The translations under genes were made by a program, and so were the position numbers. This document shows positions 1-7,318 of a stretch of 29,101 nt of DNA, in pieces. Position 1 is the first letter of the stretch; every line of letters starts with the position of its first letter. The stretch is from NCBI GenBank assembly GCA_002490525.1, contig DKUE01000017.1:1-29101 (forward strand), written 5' to 3'. The notes beneath the pieces are model-generated. The model was given only the letters and a program-made list of their open reading frames with translations, had not been told where the DNA came from and did not search any database. The DNA is from Ruminococcaceae bacterium UBA7212 (GTDB lineage Bacteria > Bacillota > Clostridia > Oscillospirales > Acutalibacteraceae).

Positions 1-15
1 TTTTCCTAATAGGAG

Positions 16-294
16 CTAATCATAGGCAAGGGTAGTCACATCTTCACCGAATCGGTCAATCATCGTTTTCATCAGACTGTTATCACAGCGCAGATCCACC
101 GTTACATTATCACCGTCATACATAAAGAATACTTCCTTTGTAAAGTCCGCGATATTGAAATCTTCCGGCTGCGGAACTCTTTCCTTTTCCAATATCTCCG
201 GTATAGCGGCAATGCGATCAACTCGGAAAGTCACAACCTTGCTGAACTTCTCGCAAAAAAGCTTCAAATTGTTTTTATCATGCAGAAAAGGCAA
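16..294 (-). pseudogene. Fragment of a WYL-domain transcriptional regulator
   Basis: The frame encodes the core of a WYL domain: a TFRVDRI strand motif, then a segment ending in DNSLMKTMIDRFGEDVTT, as in the C-terminal ligand-sensing part of clostridial WYL regulators. Only about 90 residues remain. The N-terminal helix-turn-helix is absent, an in-frame TAG lies just upstream of the apparent TTG start, and a stop follows directly after the RFGEDV segment where the family normally continues with a C-terminal extension. No SD sequence precedes the frame. It sits beside two other gene fragments, so it is best read as debris of an accessory element. That this is a WYL remnant is fairly sure; whether anything is translated is doubtful. 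Confidence 0.6.
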
Positions 295-306
295 GAACCA
301 TATTCT

Positions 307-612
307 CTATAGAATTAGACCTTGCCCTTCTTTTAATTTTACATTATTCTTATTATTAATTATTGAATGGATACTGTCAATCGTAGAAGCCTTTCCGGTT
401 TCAGCTTCTTCATCAAAAGACTTCAAACCATCCGGAATAATCGGAATTGTTGTAGAAAGTGATTTGCTTTTCAGCAAGTCCGATTCTCCAAAAGAGATTT
501 GCTGTTTTGCAGTCAACGACTTATACTCACTCATAGGAATGGTTTGATTTGTGTCAAAAGTGATATTCGTGACCGCAGGCAGCTTTCCACCAAACGATTT
601 TGTTTGATCCAT
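307..612 (-). pseudogene. Unrecognised ORF fragment
   Basis: An open frame of about 100 codons. Its first 20 or so residues are only the out-of-frame reading of the neighbouring zinc-ribbon fragment. The remainder, from the MSEYKSLTAKQQ segment onward, is hydrophilic and Lys/Ser/Glu-rich and looks like genuine protein sequence, but I do not recognise its family. There is no SD sequence at either candidate start. The frame ends just before the WYL fragment. The simplest reading is a deletion junction joining the interior or tail of one accessory gene to the truncated zinc-ribbon gene. Function unknown. Confidence 0.3.
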
Positions 613-700
613 AGGTTATTTTATCCGGCATAAGCGGAAGATTTTTGTCCGACCACTCACGCACAAGCTCCGGACGCATAGCTGCTAAACTGTTACTCAT
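554..700 (-). pseudogene. Truncated treble-clef zinc-ribbon (DUF4379-like) protein
   Basis: An ATG at 700 sits behind an excellent SD (AAGGAGGTCG, 711-720 on the complement) and opens a 48-codon frame. The residues follow the repeat of DUF4379-type treble-clef zinc-ribbon proteins: a RPELVREWSDKN start, a PDKITYGSNKIVWWK core and the first metal-binding CGHEY. A TGA then cuts the frame before the second CxxC knuckle. Full-length family members carry several such repeats and are common in conjugative and other mobile elements of gut Clostridia. The intact translation start with a decayed body indicates recent truncation. Family identification is from memory of the repeat pattern; a functional 48-aa product is unlikely. 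Confidence 0.6.
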
Positions 701-786
701 AATAAATCCTCGACCTCCTTTGCAAAACCATTGTATTGGAAATCAAGGAAAACTTGTAGTTTGCGACCGGATACATCGTACAAAGC

Positions 787-825
787 AAAAAAAGACCTTG
801 AAAGGTGTTGTCCTCTCAAGGTCTT
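787..825 (-). terminator. Rho-independent terminator (no intact gene attached)
   Basis: On the complement the stem AAGACCTTGA / TCAAGGTCTT is extended by AGG/CCT around a short loop and followed by a run of seven T, a strong intrinsic terminator. It lies beyond the lysS terminator, with no surviving gene between the two. It therefore probably belonged to a gene of the lost element, or backs up lysS termination. Confidence 0.7.
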
Positions 826-877
826 AAATACAAAATTATGCGATTTTTTCACCTCTGCACGAAATCCTGCACCATTT

Positions 878-903
878 GATGTAAGTTTGATGTAAAGATG
901 TAA
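878..903. repeat. Three close copies of GATGTAA
   Basis: GATGTAA occurs at 878-884, 889-895 and 897-903, within 26 bp, between the lysS terminator and the orphan terminator. Tyrosine-recombinase attachment regions often carry such clustered short direct repeats. The position at the edge of a region of gene fragments fits an old attachment site, but this is inference. Confidence 0.3.
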
Positions 904-926
904 TTTTCGGCGTCTTGCCAAGTCTC

Positions 927-950
927 AAAACCCGCATAAATACGGGCTTT
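927..950 (-). terminator. lysS terminator
   Basis: Directly after the lysS stop the complement reads AAAGCCCGTA, a TTTA loop, then TGCGGGTTTT. This is a compact GC-rich hairpin with flanking A and T runs and marks the end of the greA-lysS unit. Confidence 0.7.
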
Positions 951-2459
951 TTAGCCTTTTTCGTTCGGTAAGGACTTCATCGTTGGGAAGAAAAGAACAT
1001 CGCGAATCGCAGGTGAATCAGTCAGAAGCATGACCATACGGTCAATGCCGAAGCCAATGCCGCCTGTGGGGGGCATACCAAGTTCCAAAGCATAGAGAAA
1101 GTCCTCATCTGTATGATTCGCTTCTTCATCCCCTTGTGCAAACTGTTCCTCCTGCGCCTGAAAACGCGCACGCTGGTCTACGGGGTCATTCAGTTCCGAA
1201 TAAGCGTTCGCCATTTCCCAGCCGTTCATAAAGAACTCGAAACGCTCAACATAGTCGGGATTTTCAGGTTTCTTTTTAGTCAGCGGAGAAATTTCAATCG
1301 GATGATCCATCACAAAGGTCGGCTGTACAAGATGTTCCTCAACATAAGTTTCAAAGAACAGATTCAGAATATCACCCTTCTTGTGACGCGCCTCGTATTC
1401 AATATGATGCTCTTTAGCAACCGCTCTCGCTTCTTCCAGTGTATGAATCTCATTGAAATCTACGCCTGAATACTGTTTGACAGCCTCTACCATGGTAACA
1501 CGTGCAAACGGCTTGCCGAGATCCATCTCAATGCCGTTATATGTGATGGTTGTTGTGCCCAAAACCTCTTGCGCAACGTAGCGGTATAAGTTTTCGGTTA
1601 AATCCATCATGCCGTGGTAATCAGTATATGCCTGATATAACTCCATTAGCGTAAATTCAGGGTTATGGCGTGTATCCAGGCCCTCGTTTCGGAACACACG
1701 ACCGATTTCATACACGCGCTCCATGCCGCCGACAATTAAGCGTTTCAGATATAATTCCAAAGAAATACGTAGCTTTACATCCTCGTTGAGTGCATTAAAG
1801 TGTGTTTCAAAAGGTCTTGCCGCCGCACCGCCGGCGTTAGAGACAAGCATGGGAGTTTCCACTTCCATAAAGCCCTGTCCGTCCAGATAACGGCGAATGG
1901 TGCTGATAATTTTCGATCGCTTTACAAAGGTATCTCGTACTTCTGCATTCATCACCAAATCCACATAGCGCTGACGGTAACGCATATCGGTATTGGTCAG
2001 ACCGTGAAACTTTTCGGGAAGTACCTGTAAGCTTTTGGAAAGCAAGGTAATTTCGGAAGCATGAATCGAAATCTCCCCTGTTTTGGTCTTGAAAACTTCA
2101 CCCTTAATGCCGATAATATCGCCTATATCCAACTTTTTAAAAGCCTTGTATGCGTCTTCCCCGATGCTGTCACGTGCAACATAAGACTGAATGTTGCCTT
2201 TCAAATCCTGCACATTGCAAAAAGACGCCTTACCCATAACACGTTTGGACATCATGCGTCCTGCCACGGAAACGGTCTGCCCTTCCAAAGAATCAAAATT
2301 CTCTTTCACAGCCGTGCTGTGATGTGTTACTTCATATTTTGTCAGCTGAAACGGGTCATACCCCGCTTCCTGCATCGCAGTCAGTTTTTCCAAGCGAATT
2401 CTGTGCTGTTCACTTACATCCTGTTGCGGTGCTGTATTTTGAATGGTTTCTTCTGCCAT
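951..2459 (-). CDS. lysS: Lysyl-tRNA synthetase, class II
   Basis: Charges tRNA-Lys with lysine in the cytoplasm. The 502-aa product has the usual LysS length and order. An N-terminal OB-fold anticodon-binding domain spans roughly residues 60-140 (TVSVAGRMMSKR and SFCNVQDLKGNIQSYV), followed by the class II catalytic core. Motif 2 is at about 250-275 (RVYEIGRVFRNEG, RHNPEFTLMELY); motif 3 is near the C-terminus (GFGIDRMVMLL, then RDVLFFP). The reading frame stays open 26 codons further upstream, but family alignment starts near MAEETIQ and an AGGA element precedes that ATG, so I place the start at 2459. It lies 67 bp after greA in the same direction with a terminator-like hairpin between, so it probably depends partly on read-through from the greA promoter. 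Confidence 0.97.
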   Translation of the reverse strand: MAEETIQNTAPQQDVSEQHRIRLEKLTAMQEAGYDPFQLTKYEVTHHSTAVKENFDSLEGQTVSVAGRMMSKRVMGKASFCNVQDLKGNIQSYVARDSIGEDAYKAFKKLDIGDIIGIKGEVFKTKTGEISIHASEITLLSKSLQVLPEKFHGLTNTDMRYRQRYVDLVMNAEVRDTFVKRSKIISTIRRYLDGQGFMEVETPMLVSNAGGAAARPFETHFNALNEDVKLRISLELYLKRLIVGGMERVYEIGRVFRNEGLDTRHNPEFTLMELYQAYTDYHGMMDLTENLYRYVAQEVLGTTTITYNGIEMDLGKPFARVTMVEAVKQYSGVDFNEIHTLEEARAVAKEHHIEYEARHKKGDILNLFFETYVEEHLVQPTFVMDHPIEISPLTKKKPENPDYVERFEFFMNGWEMANAYSELNDPVDQRARFQAQEEQFAQGDEEANHTDEDFLYALELGMPPTGGIGFGIDRMVMLLTDSPAIRDVLFFPTMKSLPNEKG

Positions 2460-2488
2460 GATTTCACATCCTGTTTTGAAATAAAATA

Positions 2489-2506
2489 GGGCGGACTGCG
2501 CCGCCC
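2489..2506 (-). terminator. Possible attenuating hairpin between greA and lysS
   Basis: On the complement GGGCGG-CGCAGT-CCGCCC forms a GC-only 6-bp stem, followed by TATTTTATTTC. The uridine tract is interrupted, so this may be a leaky terminator that lowers lysS expression relative to greA. No T-box motif is visible in the short leader. Confidence 0.45.
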
Positions 2507-2526
2507 GAAGCGTATTACCGCCGCAC

Positions 2527-2997
2527 TTATCTGTCAATCGAAACGATTGTAAAATACAGTGTGCCGATAGGCGCCTCTACAGTTACTTCTTCGCCGAGCT
2601 TATGCCCCAGCAACGCTTTGCCGACGGGAGATTCATCGGAAATCTTACCCTCATCGGGATTTGCCTGTGCAAAGCCGACAATTTTATATGCGAACTTCTG
2701 TTTCTCGCGGTTTTCAATTGTAACTTTAGACCCGATATGCACGACTTCTGTGCCAAGCGTGCTTTCATCAAACACTTTAGCATTTTTAATCATGGTTTCG
2801 ATTTCATTGATGCGTGCTTCCAGCTTTGCTTGATCGCTCATTGCCTCGTCATACTCAGCATTTTCGGAAAGGTCGCCGAAGCTTCTCGCAACTTTAATTT
2901 TCTCCGCCGCTTCTTTTCTGCCGACGGTTTTTAAATTTTCGAGCTCCTGTTCCAGCTCCTTTAAGCCCTCTGCGGTCAGCAAGGTTTCCTGTAACAT
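2527..2997 (-). CDS. greA: Transcription elongation factor GreA
   Basis: Rescues backtracked RNA polymerase by stimulating cleavage of the transcript 3' end. The 156-aa length is standard. The N-terminal antiparallel coiled coil (residues 1-75) carries the invariant tip segment GDLSENAEYDEA, whose acidic residues coordinate the catalytic Mg ion. The C-terminal FKBP-like domain follows (EVVHIGSKVTIENRE through GEEVTVEAPIGTLYFTIVSI). The frame is open 29 codons upstream, but that stretch is the promoter region. The ATG at 2997 has an AAAGGAG element at good spacing and matches the family start. It is the first gene of a greA-lysS unit, a common pairing in Firmicutes, driven by a perfect consensus promoter. 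Confidence 0.97.
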   Translation of the reverse strand: MLQETLLTAEGLKELEQELENLKTVGRKEAAEKIKVARSFGDLSENAEYDEAMSDQAKLEARINEIETMIKNAKVFDESTLGTEVVHIGSKVTIENREKQKFAYKIVGFAQANPDEGKISDESPVGKALLGHKLGEEVTVEAPIGTLYFTIVSIDR

Positions 2998-3055
2998 ATT
3001 AAATATGCTCCTTTCGGTATTTACAATCAGATATTTTACACGTATACAAATGATA

Positions 3056-3084
3056 ATTATAGAATAAAGCGCCGTTTCTGTCAA
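3056..3084 (-). promoter_or_regulatory. Consensus sigma-A promoter of greA-lysS
   Basis: On the complement TTGACA (3084-3079), a 17-bp spacer, then TATAAT (3061-3056). Both hexamers are perfect consensus. The -35 element overlaps the stop codon of the upstream gene. Confidence 0.9.
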
Positions 3085-3839
3085 TAGATTTTTATCGGCT
3101 TTAAACGTGCATATTTTAGATTTTCCAGTCCCTGTACATTACATAGCTCGTAAAGCGCCGCGGCAAACAGTACGGGGTCGGTACCTGCTGGGCGGCGCAT
3201 TTCTTCTGCATAGGGCAAAGCAAACGAATCGTCCGCACAGCAATACCACATATCCTCATACCGCAGCAGGCCGCGTCCGCCTGTACAGCTTTCCCAAAAA
3301 GAATCGAGCACAACATTGCAGTCGTTCAGCACCTCCGCATGGGAAGAAACAATTACGGAAAGTCCCCATTCTTCTAAAATTTCTTTTACTAGCGTGTCAT
3401 ATCCGCGCGGAAAATCCGTATAAATTTTTATGCTTTTTGCAAGACGCACAAACGGAATAATTTTCTCCTGCAAACGCGCTTCACGGTCGGTAAACCCTAA
3501 CGTGCGTGCATTGGGCGATTCCGAACATTCGCGAAGGAACTGTAAAGATGTATTCAAAAACAGCATTTCGGGATAAACAGTCGGTGTAAATTGTTTCAGT
3601 GGCGGTAAAATCGGTATATCTGCAGTTTCTAAAAGAAGCCTTTGCGCACAACCGCCGACCAATGCAGGCAATACGGACAAATCTGCTTTGCCGTATTTAT
3701 CGGCAAAAAACTCTGCTTCATAAAAAAAGGCGCCGCCGCGCAACGGCACACGTGTTATCAACGGTGCAGGCGCCCGATAAAAAAGTCTTTTGAACAAAAG
3801 CGGTTTTTGATACGGATGCACTTTTATAACGGTAAACAT
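3081..3839 (-). CDS. Hypothetical protein, conserved-looking, unrecognised
   Basis: A 252-aa soluble-looking protein with no signal peptide or membrane segment. I do not recognise the family. The middle (about residues 125-185, including AKSIKIYTDFPRGYDTL, GLSVIVSS and NVVLDSF) alternates short hydrophobic strands with helices, as in a Rossmann-like fold. Several cysteines are scattered in the C-terminal half (CTGG, WYCCADD), without a clear metal motif. The start is uncertain: an upstream ATG at 3887 overlaps the region just after the S41 stop, whereas the ATG at 3839 begins right after a perfect hairpin. I favour 3839 because the upstream 16 codons are the hairpin itself. It follows the ftsEX-M23-S41 genes in the same direction and could be the last gene of that operon. 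Confidence 0.65.
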   Translation of the reverse strand: MFTVIKVHPYQKPLLFKRLFYRAPAPLITRVPLRGGAFFYEAEFFADKYGKADLSVLPALVGGCAQRLLLETADIPILPPLKQFTPTVYPEMLFLNTSLQFLRECSESPNARTLGFTDREARLQEKIIPFVRLAKSIKIYTDFPRGYDTLVKEILEEWGLSVIVSSHAEVLNDCNVVLDSFWESCTGGRGLLRYEDMWYCCADDSFALPYAEEMRRPAGTDPVLFAAALYELCNVQGLENLKYARLKPIKIY

Positions 3840-3842
3840 ACA

Positions 3843-3877
3843 AACACCCCACATACCTTCATTGTATGTGGGGTGTT
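3843..3877 (-). terminator. Perfect 14-bp hairpin abutting a start codon
   Basis: On the complement AACACCCCACATAC, a 7-nt loop, then GTATGTGGGGTGTT pair perfectly. The hairpin begins 15 nt after the S41 stop and ends 3 nt before the ATG at 3839. There is no proper T-run afterwards, so it may be a weak terminator or processing site. Because the only SD-like bases (GTGGGGTG) are inside the stem, it may also act as a translational lock on the next gene. Confidence 0.55.
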
Positions 3878-3891
3878 CCCGATTCATTACG

Positions 3892-5106
3892 TTATTCGTC
3901 TGTACGATCGCCGGTCAACAAGGTATACGCTTGTTGATACTGCGGGTCATCAGCCTGTTCCAAAATCGGCAAAACCATCTGTTTTTCGGCAGGCAGTGCA
4001 ACCGTAATATCCGGCGTTAAACCGACCGTGTTATAAACATCGCTGGTATACGGACGAATCACGGCGGTTGTCAAAAGAATTGCGCCGCCGTCCTGCAAGG
4101 AAAAAGCCTCCTGCATAGTACCGTTTCCGGCCGTTTTTTCACCAATCAGCTGTGCTTTTCCGTAATCGCGCAAATCGCACGCAAACAGTTCCGCAGGACC
4201 CGCAGTTTCGGAATTCACCAGCACTGTCATCGGCATGGAAATGCTTTCCGCCTCAGCCGTAAAGGTTTTTCTGACAGTACCGTCTTTGGCGACAGCTGTT
4301 GCCAAAGCACCGCTACCCTCACCGGCCACGGGAACGAGCACATCTACAGCAGCCGCCGCATGCGCAATCCGCCCGTTTGAAGTGCCGCGCAAATCAAAAA
4401 TCAGACTTGTCGCCCCCTGCTTCATCAGCGCATCCACCGCAGTTTTCAGTTGTGCGGCAGTCGTGACATAAAAATCAGTAATTTTCACATAACCGACGGT
4501 TCCGTTCAGTGCATAGTACACAGTCTGCGCGGAATATCCTTTCACAATACTGATTGTCTTGCTTTCTTCTCCGCGGACATAGGTCACGGTCACAGAAGAA
4601 AGTCTGTCACCCGACAGCTTTTTGAGCAAATCTTCATAATTGTAAGCGGTTACGGCTTCCTCATCAATATGGGTAATTTTATCACCCTTTTGCAGTCCGC
4701 TGATAGCAGCAGGAGAGTTTTCAGACACCTCGGCTGCATAAATCGCCGTATCCTTTGGATTGAAAAACGCTATAATACCAATACCGATTTTTCTGCCTTC
4801 CATTTCATCCTTAAATACTGCGTATTCCGCCGCAGTCATATAACGGCTGTATTTGTCACCCAAGCCCTCGGTATAGCCGCCGGACAAATCGGCGTTCAGC
4901 AGATTGTCGTTAATTTCACCGTAATAATTATTGCGGACAATGTCATCCAATTCCGCAACCGCAGAATAGAGCTTGGAGCGGCTCGGCAAATCCTTGATAA
5001 TGGAATTGTAGGTACGCATGGTCACAGACATGGTAATGGCAACCGTAGCGGCAATCGATGTAAAAATCAGTGCCAATGCAAGTCCTAAAGAAATTTTTTT
5101 ATTCAT
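3892..5106 (-). CDS. S41 (CtpA/Prc-like) homologue lacking the catalytic Ser and Lys
   Basis: A 404-aa carboxyl-terminal-processing-protease homologue exported by an N-terminal signal anchor (residues about 6-28). It has the S41 N-terminal helical region, a PDZ domain (about 105-190; RKIGIGIIAFF, SPAAISGLQKGDKI) and the S41 core. In active S41 enzymes (E. coli Prc Ser452/Lys477, 25 residues apart) the core has SASASEI and FGKG. Here the equivalent stretches read TAGPAEL and AGNG, placing Gly303 and Asn328, also 25 apart, at the Ser and Lys positions. The DLRxNPGG motif is also altered to DLRGTSNG. The fold appears intact and the frame has no lesions. It is the fourth gene after ftsE, ftsX and an M23 hydrolase, so a binding or adaptor role for PDZ ligands at the wall is more likely than proteolysis. 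An AAAGGA element precedes the ATG. Confidence 0.9.
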   Translation of the reverse strand: MNKKISLGLALALIFTSIAATVAITMSVTMRTYNSIIKDLPSRSKLYSAVAELDDIVRNNYYGEINDNLLNADLSGGYTEGLGDKYSRYMTAAEYAVFKDEMEGRKIGIGIIAFFNPKDTAIYAAEVSENSPAAISGLQKGDKITHIDEEAVTAYNYEDLLKKLSGDRLSSVTVTYVRGEESKTISIVKGYSAQTVYYALNGTVGYVKITDFYVTTAAQLKTAVDALMKQGATSLIFDLRGTSNGRIAHAAAAVDVLVPVAGEGSGALATAVAKDGTVRKTFTAEAESISMPMTVLVNSETAGPAELFACDLRDYGKAQLIGEKTAGNGTMQEAFSLQDGGAILLTTAVIRPYTSDVYNTVGLTPDITVALPAEKQMVLPILEQADDPQYQQAYTLLTGDRTDE

Positions 5107-5145
5107 TCTATCGTTCCTTTAAGCAGGATATTGTTTTTTATCGAC

Positions 5146-6411
5146 TTACGGAAGCCACGGTGCGGGATTGACACGCTCTTTATTCACCCAAACCTCAAAA
5201 TGCAAGTGCGCACCTGCGTGCGGATTGGATGCCGTCGGGCGTGGCGAAACATTACCTGTATTGCCGACATAAGCAATGACCTGCCCCTGTTTCACCTTTT
5301 CCCCCTTGCCGACCAATAACTTTGAGCAATGTGCATAGCGCGTATAAACGCCGTTACCGTGATTGATAAACACGTTATTTCCCCAACTGTAGTGGTACTC
5401 AGAAGAATCAACAACGCCGTCTGCCGCCGCACGAATCTCCTTACCATAGGTGTTTCCTGTTGCGCCCGCAGTGGTAAAATCAATACCCTTATGCCCGGGA
5501 TAGCCGTACCAACCGGCAGAAATAACCACATTCGGATATTGCAACGGGCGAATCATGCCTTTCGAGGAAACCGGATAATTGGATGAACCGCTGTTGTCAA
5601 TGGTGCCGCTTCCGTTTTCCATCTCTTCGGCATGTTTTCTGTCATACTCTTCCATTGCCGCATTTAATTCTTCAATTTGCTTTTCGGCTCCCTCTGTAAT
5701 TTGGCTTTGCTTAGAGAGACGCTGTTCTATGGTATTTTGCTTACTTTCCTGCAAATTTCTTGCCTTATGCTCTTCGGCTCGGCTTGAGGCAATGGCATCA
5801 CGCTCACTCTTCACCGCCGCTTGCTTTTCTTCGACTGCCGCTTTATCCCGACTGAGTTTTTCGGTTGTTGATTTCAGTTCATCAATATCCGACTGTAAGT
5901 CAGCGACCAAAGAGGTATCATGCTCCGCAATACGGCGCACCAATTCAAGTCTTGTCAAAAACGTCGCAAAATCCTCGGCACTCAACAGAATTTCCAAAGT
6001 GGAAGTCTCACCCGCAACATATGTAGCATACAGCCGTTCACTTAACAGGTCATATGTTGTACTGATTTCCGAATCCAACTCCCTTTGGCGTGCATCCGCC
6101 GTATCTATTTCCGCCTGCAGGCCGTTCATTTCCGCCTGATATTGCGTAATAACCGCATTTTTTTCAGCAATCTGCACATTCAAATCGCTGATTTTTTGAT
6201 TCACAACATCAATCTCCGCCTGCATGGCATTAATTTCCTTTTGGAAATCCGATTCTTTTTGTTCGCTGTCTGTTTTAATCGCATTCTGTTTATCGATATC
6301 GGACTGAATTTCTTCCTTAGTCTTGGCCGCCACAGGCAAAATGTAAAAAGACAGACAAAGTACCGTGCACATCAAAGCACTGCAAATACGCAAAATCATA
6401 GGTTTATTCAT
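5146..6411 (-). CDS. M23 peptidase with N-terminal coiled coil (EnvC/CwlO-type, FtsX partner)
   Basis: A secreted 421-aa murein hydrolase or hydrolase activator. A signal peptide (residues about 8-29, ending VAA-K) is followed by a long coiled coil (about 31-260, dense in Gln, Glu, Lys and Ala heptads), a Gly/Ser-rich linker (about 265-285) and a C-terminal LytM/M23 domain (about 295-421). The zinc ligands are all present: His307 and Asp311 in GHKGID, and the HLH motif at 402-404; the YAH histidine at about 361 is also conserved. Intact ligands point to an active endopeptidase, unlike E. coli EnvC, which is degenerate. The gene overlaps ftsX by 8 bp, so translation is coupled. By analogy with PcsB and CwlO in Firmicutes, FtsEX should gate its activity outside the membrane at the division site or lateral wall. 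Confidence 0.93.
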   Translation of the reverse strand: MNKPMILRICSALMCTVLCLSFYILPVAAKTKEEIQSDIDKQNAIKTDSEQKESDFQKEINAMQAEIDVVNQKISDLNVQIAEKNAVITQYQAEMNGLQAEIDTADARQRELDSEISTTYDLLSERLYATYVAGETSTLEILLSAEDFATFLTRLELVRRIAEHDTSLVADLQSDIDELKSTTEKLSRDKAAVEEKQAAVKSERDAIASSRAEEHKARNLQESKQNTIEQRLSKQSQITEGAEKQIEELNAAMEEYDRKHAEEMENGSGTIDNSGSSNYPVSSKGMIRPLQYPNVVISAGWYGYPGHKGIDFTTAGATGNTYGKEIRAAADGVVDSSEYHYSWGNNVFINHGNGVYTRYAHCSKLLVGKGEKVKQGQVIAYVGNTGNVSPRPTASNPHAGAHLHFEVWVNKERVNPAPWLP

Positions 6412-7318
6412 CGCTGACTACGCTCCCCTGTTCTCTTAAATATTTGTTCATAGAAATCATACTGCCAACGCCGCCGGTAAACACACCAATCAACAGAAAG
6501 GCGCCCAAAATCGGCAATGCATACGGTAAAAACGGCACTAAGCTGAAGCTCAGCCCCGACAAAACGTCCGCAAAAGAAGTCAACATCAATTCATATAACC
6601 CCCACAGCACGCCGAGCGACAGCACCGAAGAAATGATGCCGATTAAAATGCCTTCCACAAAAAACGGCCAGCGAATAAAGCCGTTTGTCGCACCAACCGC
6701 CTTCATGATGTTAATTTCCAGCTTACGGCTGAACATGGTAATACGAATAGTATTGGAAATGATGAACAATGCGACCAAAAACAGCATGGCAACCAGCCCG
6801 ATGCTGACAATCGTTACCGCTTTTCGCACCGAAACCAGCTTGCCCGCCAAATCACTGTTTTCACGCACACTTTCTACATTTTGCACGGCTTTAATGGCAG
6901 AAACAGAAGCGTCAAACTGCGACATATCCTGCAAGGTGACTTTATAGGTATCGGGCAGAGGGTTATCGGACAATCCCTCAAAAATAGCGCTGTCCCCGCC
7001 CATGGTTTCAATTTGTTCTTGGAAAGCGGTTTCCTTGGAAATGAACTCACAGGTATCTACGTTGGACAGTTTCTGCAATTCCGCACCGACTGCGTTTACC
7101 GTGGCTTCATCTGCACCTCTATCCACATAAACCATAACCACGTTTTGTGCTTCCACTTTATCCAGCAAAGCGTTGATATTGAAAAACGCCATAGCGCCCA
7201 CACCGATAATCACAAGACACGCCAGCAGAACGGTTACGGACGCCAAAGTCATTAAACGGTTGACCCAAATGTTCCGAAAGCCTTCACGCGTCAAATATTT
7301 CAAACTTGCGCCCTTCAT
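6404..7318 (-). CDS. ftsX: Cell-division ABC transporter-like permease FtsX
   Basis: Membrane half of the FtsEX complex, which transmits ATP hydrolysis to extracellular peptidoglycan hydrolases. The 304-aa product has the FtsX layout: a cytoplasmic start, TM1 (about 21-46), a large extracellular domain (about 50-165; contains VVMVYVDRGADEATV and NPLPDTYKV), then three TMs near 168-192, 215-240 and 262-288. The segment RKLEINIMKAVGATNGFIRWPF between TM2 and TM3 is the conserved cytoplasmic coupling region. The start overlaps the ftsE stop (ATGA), and its end overlaps the M23 gene. Confidence 0.96.
   Translation of the reverse strand: MKGASLKYLTREGFRNIWVNRLMTLASVTVLLACLVIIGVGAMAFFNINALLDKVEAQNVVMVYVDRGADEATVNAVGAELQKLSNVDTCEFISKETAFQEQIETMGGDSAIFEGLSDNPLPDTYKVTLQDMSQFDASVSAIKAVQNVESVRENSDLAGKLVSVRKAVTIVSIGLVAMLFLVALFIISNTIRITMFSRKLEINIMKAVGATNGFIRWPFFVEGILIGIISSVLSLGVLWGLYELMLTSFADVLSGLSFSLVPFLPYALPILGAFLLIGVFTGGVGSMISMNKYLREQGSVVSDE

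Noticed and set aside
697..921. 74-codon minus-strand frame beside the lysS terminator
   Set aside because: It runs through the orphan terminator and the zinc-ribbon gene's ribosome site, has no SD sequence, and encodes nothing recognisable.
2460..2526. T-box leader in front of lysS
   Set aside because: Only 67 bp separate greA and lysS and no conserved T-box sequence is present.
2460..2537. 26-residue N-terminal extension of LysS
   Set aside because: It covers the inter-gene hairpin and overlaps the end of greA; family alignment and the SD support the start at 2459.
4450..5088. Long plus-strand frame (212 codons) opposite the S41 gene
   Set aside because: Antisense shadow of a clear coding gene, with unstructured composition and no SD.
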